A DNA stretch of 64,000 nucleotides from Hoplostethus atlanticus. Taxonomy: Eukaryota; Chordata; Actinopteri; Trachichthyiformes; Trachichthyidae. Below the pieces are notes generated by a model. The model did not search any database. It worked only from the letters and a program-made list of their open reading frames with translations, and was not told where the DNA came from. Positions 35,186 through 47,520 of the stretch are shown here, one piece after another. Both the position numbers and the translations under genes were made by a program. Numbering within the stretch: position 1 is the first letter of the stretch; every line of letters begins with the position of its first letter. Where the stretch lies: contig JAXDDX010000059.1 in the NCBI GenBank assembly GCA_034670405.1, positions 2,593,501 to 2,657,500 on the forward strand, in the 5' to 3' direction.

Positions 35186-36519
35186 AACATACAAATCTCG
35201 GCTGATAAATTGATATATTATCAGGAAAGAAATGTTGTAGGAATTTCTTGGCGGAACGAGTCATAAACAGACATCCATCAAAATAAGACAGCTTGAGACA
35301 ACGTATAACTCTTTGAGAATATGACTTAATTATTTCACGGCGATACCATTTCATAAACACAAATAATGAGGGTGTAAACTCTTCGCGCTTTAGTCTGAAG
35401 ACTTCACATAGACACATAGCCCAATTAAAAAAACACAGCATAAATAGGATTGAACTATGAGCCTCAAAACCAATTTCCTCAGGTGACAAAGTATTGTAAG
35501 AAACAGTCAGTCTCATAAGCTGGTATCTTACTTAATCAAACAAGATGCATGCCCATTGGCCAGTTTGAGATGTTTCACTTCCTCTCTCTGAAGGGTTGGT
35601 TGGATTCAGGTCAAAGGTACATCTATAATCCAATGTGCCACAACAGCAGCCAATCCATTGAGGGTGTTGACAGAAATTTCTCTATATTTATGTGGCAACA
35701 GACCCTTAAATAGTAAGTAGTAGGCTGCCGTGTAAACCACTGAATGCATAAGAGGGATTTTAATTAGAGTGATTAGTTAAGGAATCAATGAGCTGGCACT
35801 AGCAGAGCACACAGGGAGGCCCGAGATCAACTAATGGAGCAGTAGCACGCTAAGTAAGCTTTCACACCGGGTACAAAAAGTAAACCCCAATCCACTGCTG
35901 TGTCTCGAGCTCCCCCTATTATTGCCTGGGTCCTGCATGGATAACCTTCAAATTCAGTCACTTAAAGGTATGTTGTACAAAGTCATTCAAGTGCACAGAC
36001 ACTACCAGTAAACAATAGCAATATAATGCATGAAATCCCACATTTATTTTAGATATGATGCCTTTCTCTTCGCTATTTGACAGAGTAAAAGATTTGACTA
36101 TTTTATGGTGCTGGTCATAAACTAAAACACATAACAATCATTATTTATCTTCAACTTGTGAAATTAAATCAGCAGTAAATATTTGTCCTCTTTACACTGC
36201 TCTTACAGTGTTTACGATGTCGGAGCTAGATGTGTGATTCTGACTGAATCCACATTTTCACATGGGCCATACATCACAGAAGCAGTGTTTTTAGGAGTCT
36301 CTTTGCATATAAACTAGGATATGGAGAGTGAGGGAGTGTATTGGCTGCTGCCAGCTGCCGTGCAGCCTCCAGGTTGTTTGGTGGAAGTGAGAGTGTGATT
36401 TCCCCAGACCCAGCTCTCCAGGGACGCCTGGCTCCCCCTGCCATCTCCCCGAACCCCACCGGTTAAACGGACAGGTCATTCACACATACACCCCCGCTCC
36501 CCACCTTCCCTGCCTTTCA
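35186..36519. other. Non-coding interval
   Basis: Unique AT-rich DNA with no convincing gene. A 110-codon minus-strand frame at 35184-35516 has no family signature, no strong splice context and AT-rich random composition. TTTTAATTAGAGTGATTAG at 35758-35776 may belong to a small regulatory element. Confidence 0.4.
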
Positions 36520-36870
36520 ATCTCCTCTTCCTAGATGGGCCCCCGCTGCCGTATAAAAGCCACATTTCCCTGGTCATTACCAGCGAGTCACAGGGAATCT
36601 CTCACCTCACTGTATACATGATAATTAGATCAAACCTGGAATTACCGTCATTAGAAATATGGGGCGGGAGGCGAATCATAAGGAAACGACCTCGTGAATA
36701 ATATGCTGCCAATGAGAGTTGTAATTGTAAATCTGATTCTACCCCTCAACCACACGCTGTAATGAGCGCCCAGCATTGTTTAAACGAGTCAAATGAAATT
36801 GATGCCGATTCGCCGAGCATAAATGACAGCTCATATAGAGATGTGTGCTGGGAATGAGATATGATGGGGT
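36520..36870. promoter_or_regulatory. Candidate conserved non-coding element
   Basis: Long stretch of complex unique sequence including GATAATTAGATCAAACC, GGAATTACCGTCATTAG, GTTGTAATTGTAAATCTG, GTAATGAGCGCCCAGC and GAAATTGATGCCG. It ends at a (TG)n run at 36879-36916. One of the two strongest enhancer-like islands in the window by motif density. Confidence 0.45.
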
Positions 36871-36878
36871 CCAAATGT

Positions 36879-36916
36879 GTGTGTGTCTGTGTCTTTGTGT
36901 GTGTGTGTGTGTGTGT
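36879..36916. repeat. (TG)n microsatellite
   Basis: TG run, interrupted. Confidence 0.85.
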
Positions 36917-39159
36917 TGATGGTGGTGGTCCTGACTGGGGTGTTTAACAGTGGTATTAATAATCTCCATGATCTATGAGCTCGTCTGGTGTCACTCAGCC
37001 ATTAGAGAGACAGCCTCTCTGTGTTCTCCACACCTCGTTTCCTCCCCGTGCCCGTGTCGGCCCCCCAAAATAATTGTGTGTTAATGGGTGAGGAGGGGTA
37101 GGGGTAGGAGGTAGGGGTACTAGAGACTAGGGAGGGGAACAGGGTGAGGGAGGATAGCGGGATTATCAGGGAGATGGGTCAGTGTTAAGGGATGATTAGG
37201 TGGGATGACTGACCACGATGGACACAGAAGGAGCGATATGTGTGAATGACGAGACAGACACCAGAAATAGGAGGATAAGGCACATCCGAAAAAAGAAACA
37301 GAGGGAGGGAGACGGTTTGGACAACACAGATTGTGAGAGTGTGATAATGAAGGAGTAAAAGTTAATAGTTTGCCAGTGTTCCTATGAGACAGGGAGGTCC
37401 AAAGCCAGGTGAGGTAGCCTACAGCCATTTACAGGTCCTAATCTGGGTGGAATGAGCCATGAGAGGAAGGAGGAACTAAAGTACACTGGCTAACAGGTCT
37501 CCCCTGACCCCTCTCTAACTCCCACTCTCCCACCTCTACTTTCCCTCCCTCGTTTCCTCTCTTCTTCCCCGTTACAACCCCACTCTCTCTGCCACTTCCA
37601 TCTACAAAACAAAGTTGCCTGGCATTGACTGGACTCTAGAGGCTGTCAGCAGGAAGGTGGGAGTCACCCCAGCCCATATAAAGAGGTAGAAAGCGAACGA
37701 GGGAGAGAAAAAACGGGGGGATGAGGAGATTGAAGCGTTTCTAATTTAAATAAATCCTTCGGCAGACTGAAACTGGCAGCAAGCTTCCCCTCCTCTCACC
37801 GGGAAAAGAGGGGGAAGAGAGGAAAGGGGAAAAGAGGGAGGGCAAAAGGAAAGGAGAGATAGATAGATGGATACAGAGATGTCTCCATGCTGGTTTGGTT
37901 ATCCGCATGGGAGAGTTAGGGCCGGAGGACGGGGAATGGAGGAACAGGCTGAAGTGGAATAAGATAGGGAGCTAGATGGAGGAGAAATAGAGGGGACAGA
38001 AATAATGGGAAAAAACACTGACAAGATAGTGGGGTTAAAGGAGGGGAGAGTAGGAAAGAGCTGTGAAAGTTAGGTAATAGAGAAGTGTGTGTATGTGTGT
38101 GTGAATACGAGAGGGGCCCACCTATTGGGAGGCCTTCATCTGTGCTCCCTCTCCTGAACAAACACACACACACACACACAGAAAAAGATAAAGAAAAAGA
38201 AAGTCCGACTGGGGCTCTCGGCAGTGGGTCTGATCAGTCTCATCTCATCAAAACTTGGCTGAAGTTTTTTGGATGGATCCCAGCTCCAATATAGAGGCGC
38301 CGCCACAGTCTTCTCCGTCACACTGTCTCCCCCTGTCTGTCCCTTTGGCTCGTCACAGCAGAGGCCTGCTCACTGGGGTACACTCGTAATAGGCTGTCAT
38401 GGAGAGGAGAGCTGGAGCAATAGGCTGTAATCTAAAGTCTCACTACTGAACGCCAGAGGATGCCCATTTGTTTCTCTTGTGTTTATGTGGGAGAGGTAAG
38501 AGGAGGCATATACTGGTGACAACAGCCAAACTATATAGCCGATTCAGAGAGTTGAGAGTTGCTCAGGAAGGCCCAACAGTAAATACTAAAAAGGGTACTG
38601 AAACCAGAAAATACATAATCAGTTTACCTGCCTTTTTAGGCTGACATGGGGTAAATCTTTATGCAGTAATCTTATTGCTGGCTATACATCATAGTAATAA
38701 AGAGCAGATCTTTTGAAGAAAAAAGCATAAATAAATGCTTTTCTGAAAATGTAATTTTGGTTTATACTGGTGGCTGTTTGTCTTATGATGATCATCGTCT
38801 GAAGGTCATAGTTTACCTTTTTTATTTACCACTACATCACTGCACATAATATCTGATTAAATAATAACACTACATAGCCCTGGCATTAAAGGTATACACC
38901 AATTGAGGGAGACAACAAAAGAATCAGGATTTGACACGCCTGTAGACAAAAATGACAGGATGCGATTACACAGTCTCTGGATTAAAGGTGTGTGCGTAGA
39001 GGCGCGACACGCGTGTTGTGTACAGGCCCACAGGTAGGCCGGGCAAAGTCTATGGACGGAGAGAGAGAGAGAGGGAGACAGGGAGAGCGGGAGTGAGTGA
39101 GTCTCAACCCCCTCCTTCAAACATACACACCGAGAACTGGCTCCGGCTCCGGCTTCGCT
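36917..39159. other. Non-coding interval, purine-rich tracts
   Basis: G/A-rich tracts at 37085-37400 and 37790-38070 and CT-rich text at 37500-37600. A short CA run lies at 38161-38180. A unique segment at 37735-37795 (TTTCTAATTTAAATAAATCC) may be regulatory. No coding gene is supported. Confidence 0.4.
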
Positions 39160-39470
39160 GGAGTGGAGAACCATAAATCTTCATATAGCGGCTGTTTTGA
39201 TTAATGCAGCCGAGTCGAGCTAGGGGGCTGGACCTATCCCATTACGGCCTAATGGAAGATGGAGCGGCGCTGTCTCCACCACTAGGCCCCTGTCATTTGT
39301 TCCACTTTGCAGTCCATTTGGCCGAGAGACTACAAGCCACTCCATCAAAAATATTTTCAGAGTTAATTTCCGCCCGCTTAATTCGCCTTGATTCGGATTG
39401 CGTATCGAATGGCAGGATCGATTTTCGCCTGGCGTCTAAATTAAATAAAAGAGAGGGGGGTATACTTTAA
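39160..39470. promoter_or_regulatory. Candidate conserved non-coding element
   Basis: About 300 bp of balanced, complex sequence with no simple repeat: TTTTGATTAATGCAGCCG, CCCATTACGGCCTAATGG, GAGTTAATTTCCGCCCGC, CTTAATTCGCCTTGATTCGG and TAAATTAAATAAAAG. It is bounded by a GA-rich tract and a CT-rich tract. An 88-codon plus-strand frame crosses it but shows no domain and the island extends beyond it. Read as an enhancer-like element; conservation must be tested. Confidence 0.48.
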
Positions 39471-41397
39471 GTCTGCGTTTTCTTTCTTTTCTCTTTTCCA
39501 TTCCATTCTTCCACCTCTTTTCCAGCCATCCTTTACTGTGGGCCCCCTCATTCTTTTTTTTTTTCGATGCATCTCATTTCCTCCTTTCTCTCAGATTTTG
39601 ATAGGCTTATGTTTGGAGAGGAGGAGGGGGAGGAGGGGTGAGAAGGCACAGATCTGAGTGTAGTTACTGATGAAGGGAGGCCTATTGAAAGACAAGTTTA
39701 GGTGGATGGATTTATGGATTTGTCATAAATTATAAACAGACTCATATAAAGAGGAGTTGGACGTGGAGGAAACACCTTACATAACTCGACCCAGTAGGTT
39801 AATAGGAACTTGCTATGGGAAAGAAAGAAAGAAAGAAAGAAGACAGAAAGAAAGACGATCCTATCCTAACATGACAACCCTATACGACAGTCCTACACAC
39901 AATGTGTAGATCCTGTAAAGAGAATGGATTTGGAAAACATGGGGTGAAGAAGAATTGGACAGGCCTACACGGGAAAGTGGGGTAAATTAGGGGCATCGGG
40001 GTATTGAAGGGGTGAAAAATAATAGGGGGGGAAAGTACCAAAAAAGAAATGAAAAGAGGCAAAAAGCACAGTGACAAATTGGTCGAGTGTGTCGCGAATT
40101 CCCTTTTAGATTTAAAGCCGCGTGTAGCCTATCGTCATATCTTTCCAGAGTAATTTATTTTCTCATTTCTCTCTCTCCCCCTCAGCCCCTCTCCCCCTCT
40201 CTCCCCCCTCTCTCTCTGTGTGAATTTATCTGGTAGTCACGTGGACCCGAGGAGGGAAAAAAAGTCAATAAAAGTCTCCGGCGACAACTGTTTCCCCGCC
40301 GGCCTCTTGTCTCCCTCTTGCATTATCTCTCCTGTTTTGCTTTCTATTTGTTTATTCACCAAAGTTGCTTTGCCCCTCCTTATTTCCTTCTCTTTCGGCT
40401 ATATTTCCTGTTTCAGAGCCTCTCTCACACCATAGTACTATAGGCCTTTACCTACTCTCCAGAGACGCCTATTGATTTTATTCTCCCACTAACAGCAAGC
40501 CTATGCTTTGAAATTACAAAATCAGGAAGCTGTAGAATCCATCTCTGTGTATCCGCTCCAGAAATGTTTCGATAGCCGTCACAAAGTTCTCATAGGCTTA
40601 CAAGTTGATGGTAAAGGCCATGGAGCTCCTGAGTCATAACACCATGTGTGAATTGTTCATATCAGTGATGAGTGAAATTTGAATTCAATTTTATTTTACA
40701 TCATCCTGGCCAAGTCTCTTAACTCTGCCGCCCGGTTTCCTCTCCACTCCCAGGCATAGACCCAAAGGCCACACAGGATATGACCCCTGCAATACTTGTT
40801 TACATAAACAAATAAAGTTAGTCCTCATTGTATATAAATACTTATGGCACTGTGTGCTGTAGTCCACTCCTCCCCATACTGTCCTAGAGATAAGGGGGTG
40901 AGAACTCCCCCCCCTGTGCTTCAGGTACCCTTGGGGGTATATACTTCCACAGCAAACAGGACTGATGGCCAGCTTCACACAGCAATATGACTTGTTCACT
41001 CAGCCCCTCCAATATCAGTGTCTCCATTTCAGTCGCCACATCTGTTATTGTCTGATTCTTAAGAAAAAAGTGGCTGAGCAGAGGATAATGAAATCAAAGC
41101 CCAACACACAACAAGCCCCTGGTAAGAAACACACTGTGTCAATATTAATCTCCCTGACAGAAAGTCGAAATATGGCATCTGTCACACATCATCTTCCCTC
41201 TCTCCTGTCTTTCTGTGGAGTGGAAAGAGATGGAGAGAGGAGGAGGTTTTGGTGGGAGTGAAAAGGGGGAAGTTGTTGGAAATTGAGGACATGTGCAGGA
41301 AAGGGCAAAGGACTCTGGGATTCTTTCCCTTGCATTTGGTATGGGTGCATTTGGATTGTTTTATCCTATACTAAAATAAACTGAATTTGTAGGTCAA
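39471..41397. other. Non-coding interval with a GAAA run and a possible regulatory island
   Basis: (GAAA)n at 39821-39842 and CT-rich tract at 40165-40217. Unique CpG-bearing sequence at 40080-40140 and 40220-40310 (TTAGATTTAAAGCCGCGTG, GTCACGTGGACCCG with an E-box, AAGTCAATAAAAGTCTCCGGCG) may be regulatory. No gene is supported. Confidence 0.4.
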
Positions 41398-41818
41398 TTG
41401 TGCAAAACAAATTAACAAGTCAGAAAACAACGGCAAATCAGAAAACACAACGGCAAGTGAGAAACTTATTGAACAATGATTCCTCGTCGCTGATTGGATG
41501 CACTGTCTGTCTGTCTGTCTGGGAGGAATGATGGTAGATATTTTGCACACACAAAGCAGTAGAGGAAGAGCAAACAGTGGTCAACGACACTACAACTTAA
41601 CAAAGAAACCAGGCAAAGACGACCAGAATATGTATTCCCCTTGTTTTGCGGTCTAGTGGGTTTTCCTCTTCACCCAGACAGACAGACGGTTTGTCCAATC
41701 AGCGCCGAGGAATCAATGTTCAATAAGGACCTACACTTTCTGGCTCGAGTCACATTAATGTGTTTTGTTTTCTTACTTGCCGGTGTGTTTTCTGACTTGT
41801 TCATTTGTTTTGCACTTC
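41398..41818. mobile_element. MITE/foldback element with arms of about 130-145 bp
   Basis: The left arm (41398-41525) and the reverse complement of the right arm (41672-41818) share GTGCAAAACAAAT.AACAAG, TCAGAAAACA, CGGCAAGT.AGAAA, then TTATTGAACA.TGATTCCTC and CGCTGATTGGA, then a GTCTGTCTGTCTG tract. The whole copy is about 420 bp with a unique 145-bp middle and no transposase. Very long terminal inverted repeats and small size define a foldback-type MITE. Target duplications are not clear, so the superfamily is open. Confidence 0.82.
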
Positions 41819-42339
41819 AGGGCCACTGTACTTTACAGAGCAACAAAATACAGAAATAGAGATAAAAAGCAAGAAATCCCAAATTTCTAATATGTGAGGC
41901 CAGAGCACATTTATGTGTGAGTGGATATGAGAGCAGTGGAGCAACACTGTGGCGGTGTGCAGTATATCACAGCTTTTAGAATATAAAGTGCTGTTTGGAG
42001 GTCCTTTGACCCAACTCCTTCCTTAAGCCTTGAAAAGGGCAAAATTGATATAATTGGTACCCCAACTCTGATATACATAACAAAATACAAGCTCTGGTGC
42101 AGTGCTGCAGCATGACCTTCTCAACATTAGTGTGGACAGCCTGTGGAGTTGTATATTCAAGGTCGAAATCTGAGGCACAACAAGTCAGAGATCTGAGCTT
42201 CCTGACTGCAGGTAGCAAAAATACTATCAGTCTCATAACTTGATGCCCAAAGGCAGCGATCACACCACAAGATCTCTAATGAGACATAACAAAAGGCCAC
42301 TCTCAGTTATGAGATATAAAATGTCCTCCTATATTTCAT

Positions 42340-42660
42340 CAGCTTTCCCCTTGCTGGAGTTTCCTCCTCCCTGTACACATCCACGATCCTTTATTTATCC
42401 TTCAATCATCTCAGTCTCTCCACACCTTCAGTCTTATCCCTTTCTCCCACTCATTTCACCCAGAACACTTTCCTTTCTTTCATCCTCTCTCCATCTGCTT
42501 CCTATTCCTCCCACCTCTCCTCTTCCTCCTCATCCTCCCTCTCCTCCTGGACATTTCTCTTAGTCCTCTCTTTCCCTCTACCCCCCCCCCCCCACACCGC
42601 CCCCCCTTTGCTCTCTCTCTCTCTCTCTCCCTCCCTTTTCCCCCCTTTCCCCTGTGATGA
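42340..42660. repeat. Pyrimidine-rich tract with a C13 run
   Basis: Nearly pure pyrimidine on the plus strand from 42350 to 42660 with C13 near 42582-42594 and (CT)n near 42613-42630. Confidence 0.65.
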
Positions 42661-44335
42661 ATGAGTCTGTCTGCTGGGTGCAGTTCATATTTACTGAGCA
42701 GGGGAGCGCACACTGTCAGTCTCTCTCGCCCTCCACATCTCTATCCCTCCGCTAAACAGACAGAAAGAGCAAAAGGTTACAGTGGGATGAGAAGAGGAGG
42801 GAGGCCGTGGTCAAGAGATTCACTCCAGCTGTTACCACAATACAGTTGGCTAACACATCGGCCTGGACCTGCACAGCTCCTCAGCGTTAGCAGCAGAGGT
42901 GGTTGAGGGAGAGATACCCACCTGTCATTGTAGTGATACTAATAAGGGATAAACAGGGTCTTCATTTATCCCTTTATGTGCAACACAGTAGCCTCGGCAG
43001 CCCACTCTTAGCACTCGATGCAACACAATTTAATAGTGTTTTCTTTCCCCTTTCTTTGTGTAAGCCATGCTTTTAGGCACATTTGGACTTGAGAGGAAGA
43101 GAAGAGCTGCTGCCAGCTGCAGCTAACCAAAGGCCCACAAAATACCCAGTTTCATCTACGCCCACGCACCAGTGTGTTGCGGGGAGTCAAACGGGGTGTT
43201 TTGACCCGTGTTTTGACCCCTTCATGAATGAGAGGAGTGGATGCGGGCCTGCTGAAGCCCAAAGGGACAGTCCAAGAGCCGCCCCAAAGCCCTGCAGAGC
43301 CACCATCTCTTCCCACACACTGACCTCCGAGGCCAGCCAACACCAAAACCACTGTAGCGCGACGACACCAGTGACACCCAGCGCCAACGCGCACAATGTG
43401 TTCCTCTGCCAAATTGACAAAAATATAGACAGTAAATACGAGGAAAATTGGATGGCTCAAATTACATCACAAAAAGAAAATCCCCCCAACTGGACTTTTA
43501 TAAGATCCAATATGGGGTAATTCAATTCTCAGACTGAAACCTAAAAGACTACCAACTGTCAAGGGGGGGAGATTGAAAATGCTTTTGCCATTTGGCTTTG
43601 GGACAGGGAAGGCTAAATAAATGTAAGGTTTTATGTTTCGATTTGTTGATGATTTGTGGTAGACGCTCAGCCATCATAGTGTATCTATATCTGCACTGAT
43701 GAAACATAATGTCATTGCAGACATTCATACCATGTAGCAGAATGTCACAAATACATCTGAGGGTATAGAGGGAGAGAGAAGCAGAGGAAAATAGGAGCAA
43801 GGGAGGAAAAGAGTAGAATACTGAAAGGAGGGAAGGAAAGCATCATGCCATAATCATCTGAATATTAGGGAAAATTGGACACTGGAAAGGGAAAATTGGA
43901 CATGGGAAAGATTTCTGAGGAACAGAGAAAGGCCTGAATGCACCAAATGCGAAAACAATGAAAACGGATGGAAACAAATATAGGCCCATCTGGATATATG
44001 ACATGGTGTTGTATATATCCTTTAGAGGTTCTAAAAGCTACCTTCGCTAGACAGATGACTGGGTCAGGGGTGTTACACAGGGAGCACTATCAGCTGGAGC
44101 AACACTGACAAATATTTCTGATGGAAGAGAAAACAGGATGCTCCTATAGAGTAAAAAAAAAAAGACTTATGTTCTCAATCCCAGCATGCAACACTGCCCA
44201 GACTTTTCCATATAATAGCTCTAACGAATGGTCTGAACTTCAGCGAGGCAGATCTCCTCGCCTATTCCCCGAAGCATCCTTTCCACAGCTATCCGTTTCC
44301 CCCTGGTGCCTCAAGAGAGGAACTACTGCTGTTTC
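42661..44335. other. Non-coding interval
   Basis: A 145-codon plus-strand frame at 43083-43520 crosses balanced unique sequence but has no recognisable domain or splice context. CCCTTCATGAATGAG and neighbouring text at 43195-43440 could be regulatory. The rest is unremarkable. Confidence 0.4.
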
Positions 44336-44339
44336 ATTA

Positions 44340-44815
44340 GGGCCTTTCAAGCAGAATCCGCTAGCCAACTCGTCTGCATTATAACTGATCTAGGCCTCAA
44401 ACTGTGACATATCCGGCTATCACCCACCAAACAATCAGAGAAACACTCACTGCATGAAAAGGCTAAACAACAATACGTTAATCTGTCAGGATGCACTGCT
44501 GCCCTGTTTGTGCGCTGTGCTCTATCCCCCCTCCTCAGCCTCGGATCATATTTGTCCATCTGCCTGCCAAGTCAATGGAACATTCCAAAAACGGCTGCTG
44601 TGCAATCTATCTCAATTTTCCAAATCTATTAGCTTTCTTTGTGTGGCCTGCCTCTCCTCAAGCCCGATCTTTAAAAACCGTGGTTGTTCAACAATTATGA
44701 TAACTGCAACAGAGGGAATTAGAGGATCCACCCATTCATCTCTCTGCCCCTCCTCCGCACAGACATGACGCGGCTAAATGAAAAATGGACACGCTTTAAG
44801 AAGTATTGATTCCAG
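44340..44815. promoter_or_regulatory. Candidate conserved non-coding element
   Basis: Complex unique sequence: GCATTATAACTGATC, CAACAATACGTTAATC, CTGCCTGCCAAGTCAATGG, CTATTAGCTTTC, CAACAATTATGATAAC, GGGAATTAGAGGATCC. Enhancer-like texture without coding potential. Confidence 0.35.
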
Positions 44816-45957
44816 CTTTAAACAAAGGTACACTCAATATTATTTAGCCCTAAATACATCTTTGTTATCTGTGCCGGAGTCGTAGTTACTGCTCTGTCCT
44901 CGTAATCGCGGACATAAAAATAATAGACCAATTCCCACCGAATTGACCCAGGCAGGTTTGTTTGGGACCCTTGTCCTAGTGATGCATATCCTGGGTGTAA
45001 ATGAATGTGTGAGGAAGGTTTTCTTCTGATGACTGCCCTACTAGAGGCAAATGTATTTTCATCCAAAGTTAAAATGCAGGAAGGAAACACATTGGTAAAT
45101 AACATCACAGCAATACATTTCATTGTATTTTCAGAGGTCATCTAAAATAGTGAAATTATAATTCATCTTTCTTTCCATTCCTTCCTTGTTTCTCATGCAT
45201 TTTATTTTGGAAATGCGGTTTCCCTCCTTGTAAAGTTTAGTCATTTAGTTACGGCTTTTGTCATCTTATTTTTTTTTTTCCACTGAGTTTTCTTTTATCT
45301 CACCTGCAGTCTGTATTTTTTTTATATCTTACGTCTGTATTTATCATTTTTATATGTGCCATGAAACTAAACACAACTCACCCCCCTTACCTGTTTAACA
45401 GGCCTTTGAGCTGCTCTTGGTAGTCTGTCATTCATTCCTTTTGTAGACTGCCCTGGCATTGGCCCAGGGCATGCATTTACACATGCACATACCCAAACGT
45501 GCACATACATCATTTATTGGCATAGTTTGCTTGTCAGAACACAAATTTCCAAAGGAAGAAAGTGATGGCAAGGGACCATAATCAATCTCAAGATTTATAC
45601 TGGCAACTCAAACCTCTTTTTTTTAACCATATCTGACAGATCTTAGTGTTGCAAAATCCCAAACAAATTGTTAACTCTTTTACAATGTATCAACAATTAA
45701 AATAACAAATAAAATAAAACATACTGCAGAATTTGCCATAACATCACTTTTTAGCATTTTAAAACAAACAAAAAAGTACTATTGTGTCATACCTTCATTG
45801 TGTACACCCTGATTTATAAGCTCTGACCGTTTAGTCCAGTACTGGGTTCAAATGGCTTTGTAAACATTGAGTGACAGAGTAAAAGTATAGTATATTCAAC
45901 ATCATAATTGAGTGCACGTTGTTTCACTTTTGCGTTAAAGTGCAGCATCTGATCTCT
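44816..45957. other. Non-coding interval before the zinc-finger gene
   Basis: AT-rich unique DNA with T-rich runs (45270-45330). No gene is supported. An alternative minus-strand AATAAA signal lies at 45509-45517. Confidence 0.45.
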
Positions 45958-45958
45958 C

Positions 45959-45967
45959 ATTTATTGT
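45959..45967 (-). terminator. Polyadenylation signal of znf-A
   Basis: Minus-strand AATAAA in the context GAACAATAAATGAG, about 110 bp past the znf-A stop codon. A second AATAAA lies at about 45510. Confidence 0.5.
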
Positions 45968-46078
45968 TCAGCTGGAAAACAGTCTAAGAGTTATGTATTT
46001 CTCCTCAAGGCCTTGATACTTCTGTAAACCCAAGAAACCCAGGATAAGTAAATTTAGTCATATTTCCCCTGCTATCAA

Positions 46079-47520
46079 TCATTCAGACCCCTGTTCGTCT
46101 GATGCTTTTCTATTACATCTGCTAAGATGGATCTTCAAGTGTTCACTGCGTTTGAAGCGGCCCTCACAGTAAAGGCATGGGTATGGCCTCTTCCCTGAAT
46201 GGATCTTCTTGTGAGCAGTTAGGTGTGTCTTAAGGCGAAAGGTTTTTGCACACACCTCACATTCGTATGGACGTGCATCGGAGTGGATCGCACTGTGTGC
46301 GCTCAGTGACCCTTTACAGGTGAATCCCCGATTACAAACAGTGCACACGTAGGGTTTTTCCCCTGTGTGTATTCTCTTGTGCTTGGTGAGATCCCCAGAT
46401 TGAGTGAAGCTCGCCTCACACTGGTCACATTTGTACGGCCTGTCACCTGTGTGGGTACGCTGGTGGTTATACAAGTGCCCCAGACGCTTGAAACTCTTGT
46501 CACACATCTTGCAGTGGTAGGGCCTTTCTCCCGTGTGTCGTCGCATGTGTGTCTTCAATATCTGCAAGCTGGCTACCTTTAGTCCGCACTCACCGCACTG
46601 GTGACTCTTTCTGTGGATCCTCATGTGATATTTCAGGTTGTCCTTACTACTGAAGCTCTTGCCACATTCTGAACAATCAAAGGATTCCCCTGATTGTAAA
46701 TGGGTCCGTTTGTGTTTATGTAAAGATTGCGTATAGCCGAAGGCCTTCCCACATTCAGAGCAGGAGTATGGTTTCTCGCCTGTATGCACGATCATGTGTT
46801 TACGCAGAATGCTTGCCTCTGAGAATTTTTTCTTGCACACCTCACACTCGTATGGCTGGACCCCTGTGTGTATATTCATATGTTTACGGAGTGTACTGTT
46901 ATCTGCAAAGGTCATGCCGCATTCTTTACAGACGTGAGGCTTCTTCCCAGTATGTACAAACATGTGCTTACGCAAACTTGCAGGATTTTTCAATGTCTTG
47001 CCACACTCGTGACAATCTACACCTATTACAAGGGATATGGGCTTTGTATATTCAGGATGAGCAAATCTGGTTTTGGTTTTCCTACCAACACACTGGTGAG
47101 GCCCCTGTCCCCAGGACTTAATGAAACTTCTCCTACAGTCTGAGCATCGGAGATGTCCCTTGAAAATATGGACAGACATATTGTGCCAATTCTGGCAGTG
47201 ATTCCTTAGGTTCCGCAGGTAATCAAAGCTGCGGGCACAGACTGGGCACGTGTAGAGCTTCCTGGGAGGAGCAGCGGGATGGGCCTGGTTTTTATGGATT
47301 GTTAGTTGTATTGAAGTCTGGAAAGTATGACTACACTGAGGACAGTTGTATACAGTGGACTCCTTTGAGGATTGGTACCTGGAGGACAGTCTTCTCACGG
47401 TCTCACTGTACTCATCACGGTGATGATACTTGACGTGCTGCTGCAGGAAGCTAGGCTCAGTGAAGGAGGTAGTGCAGTATGGACAAGGGTGGAACTCAGG
47501 AATCTCTTGCAGAGGCAGAT
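46079..47520 (-). CDS. znf-A last coding exon (zinc-finger array)
   Basis: Acceptor CATATCTAG precedes 47520, and the frame enters in phase 1 (G + AT, then CTG CCT CTG) and stays open to the stop at 46079. It encodes the whole finger array; fingers 5-14 show the C-x2-C-x12-H-x3-H pattern. Confidence 0.92.

Noticed and set aside
35184-35516. 110-codon minus-strand frame
   Set aside because: AT-rich, Phe/Ser/Arg-heavy random composition without domain or splice support.
43083-43520. 145-codon plus-strand open frame
   Set aside because: Balanced composition but no recognisable domain, no splice sites and overlapping open frames on the other strand; read as chance or regulatory DNA.
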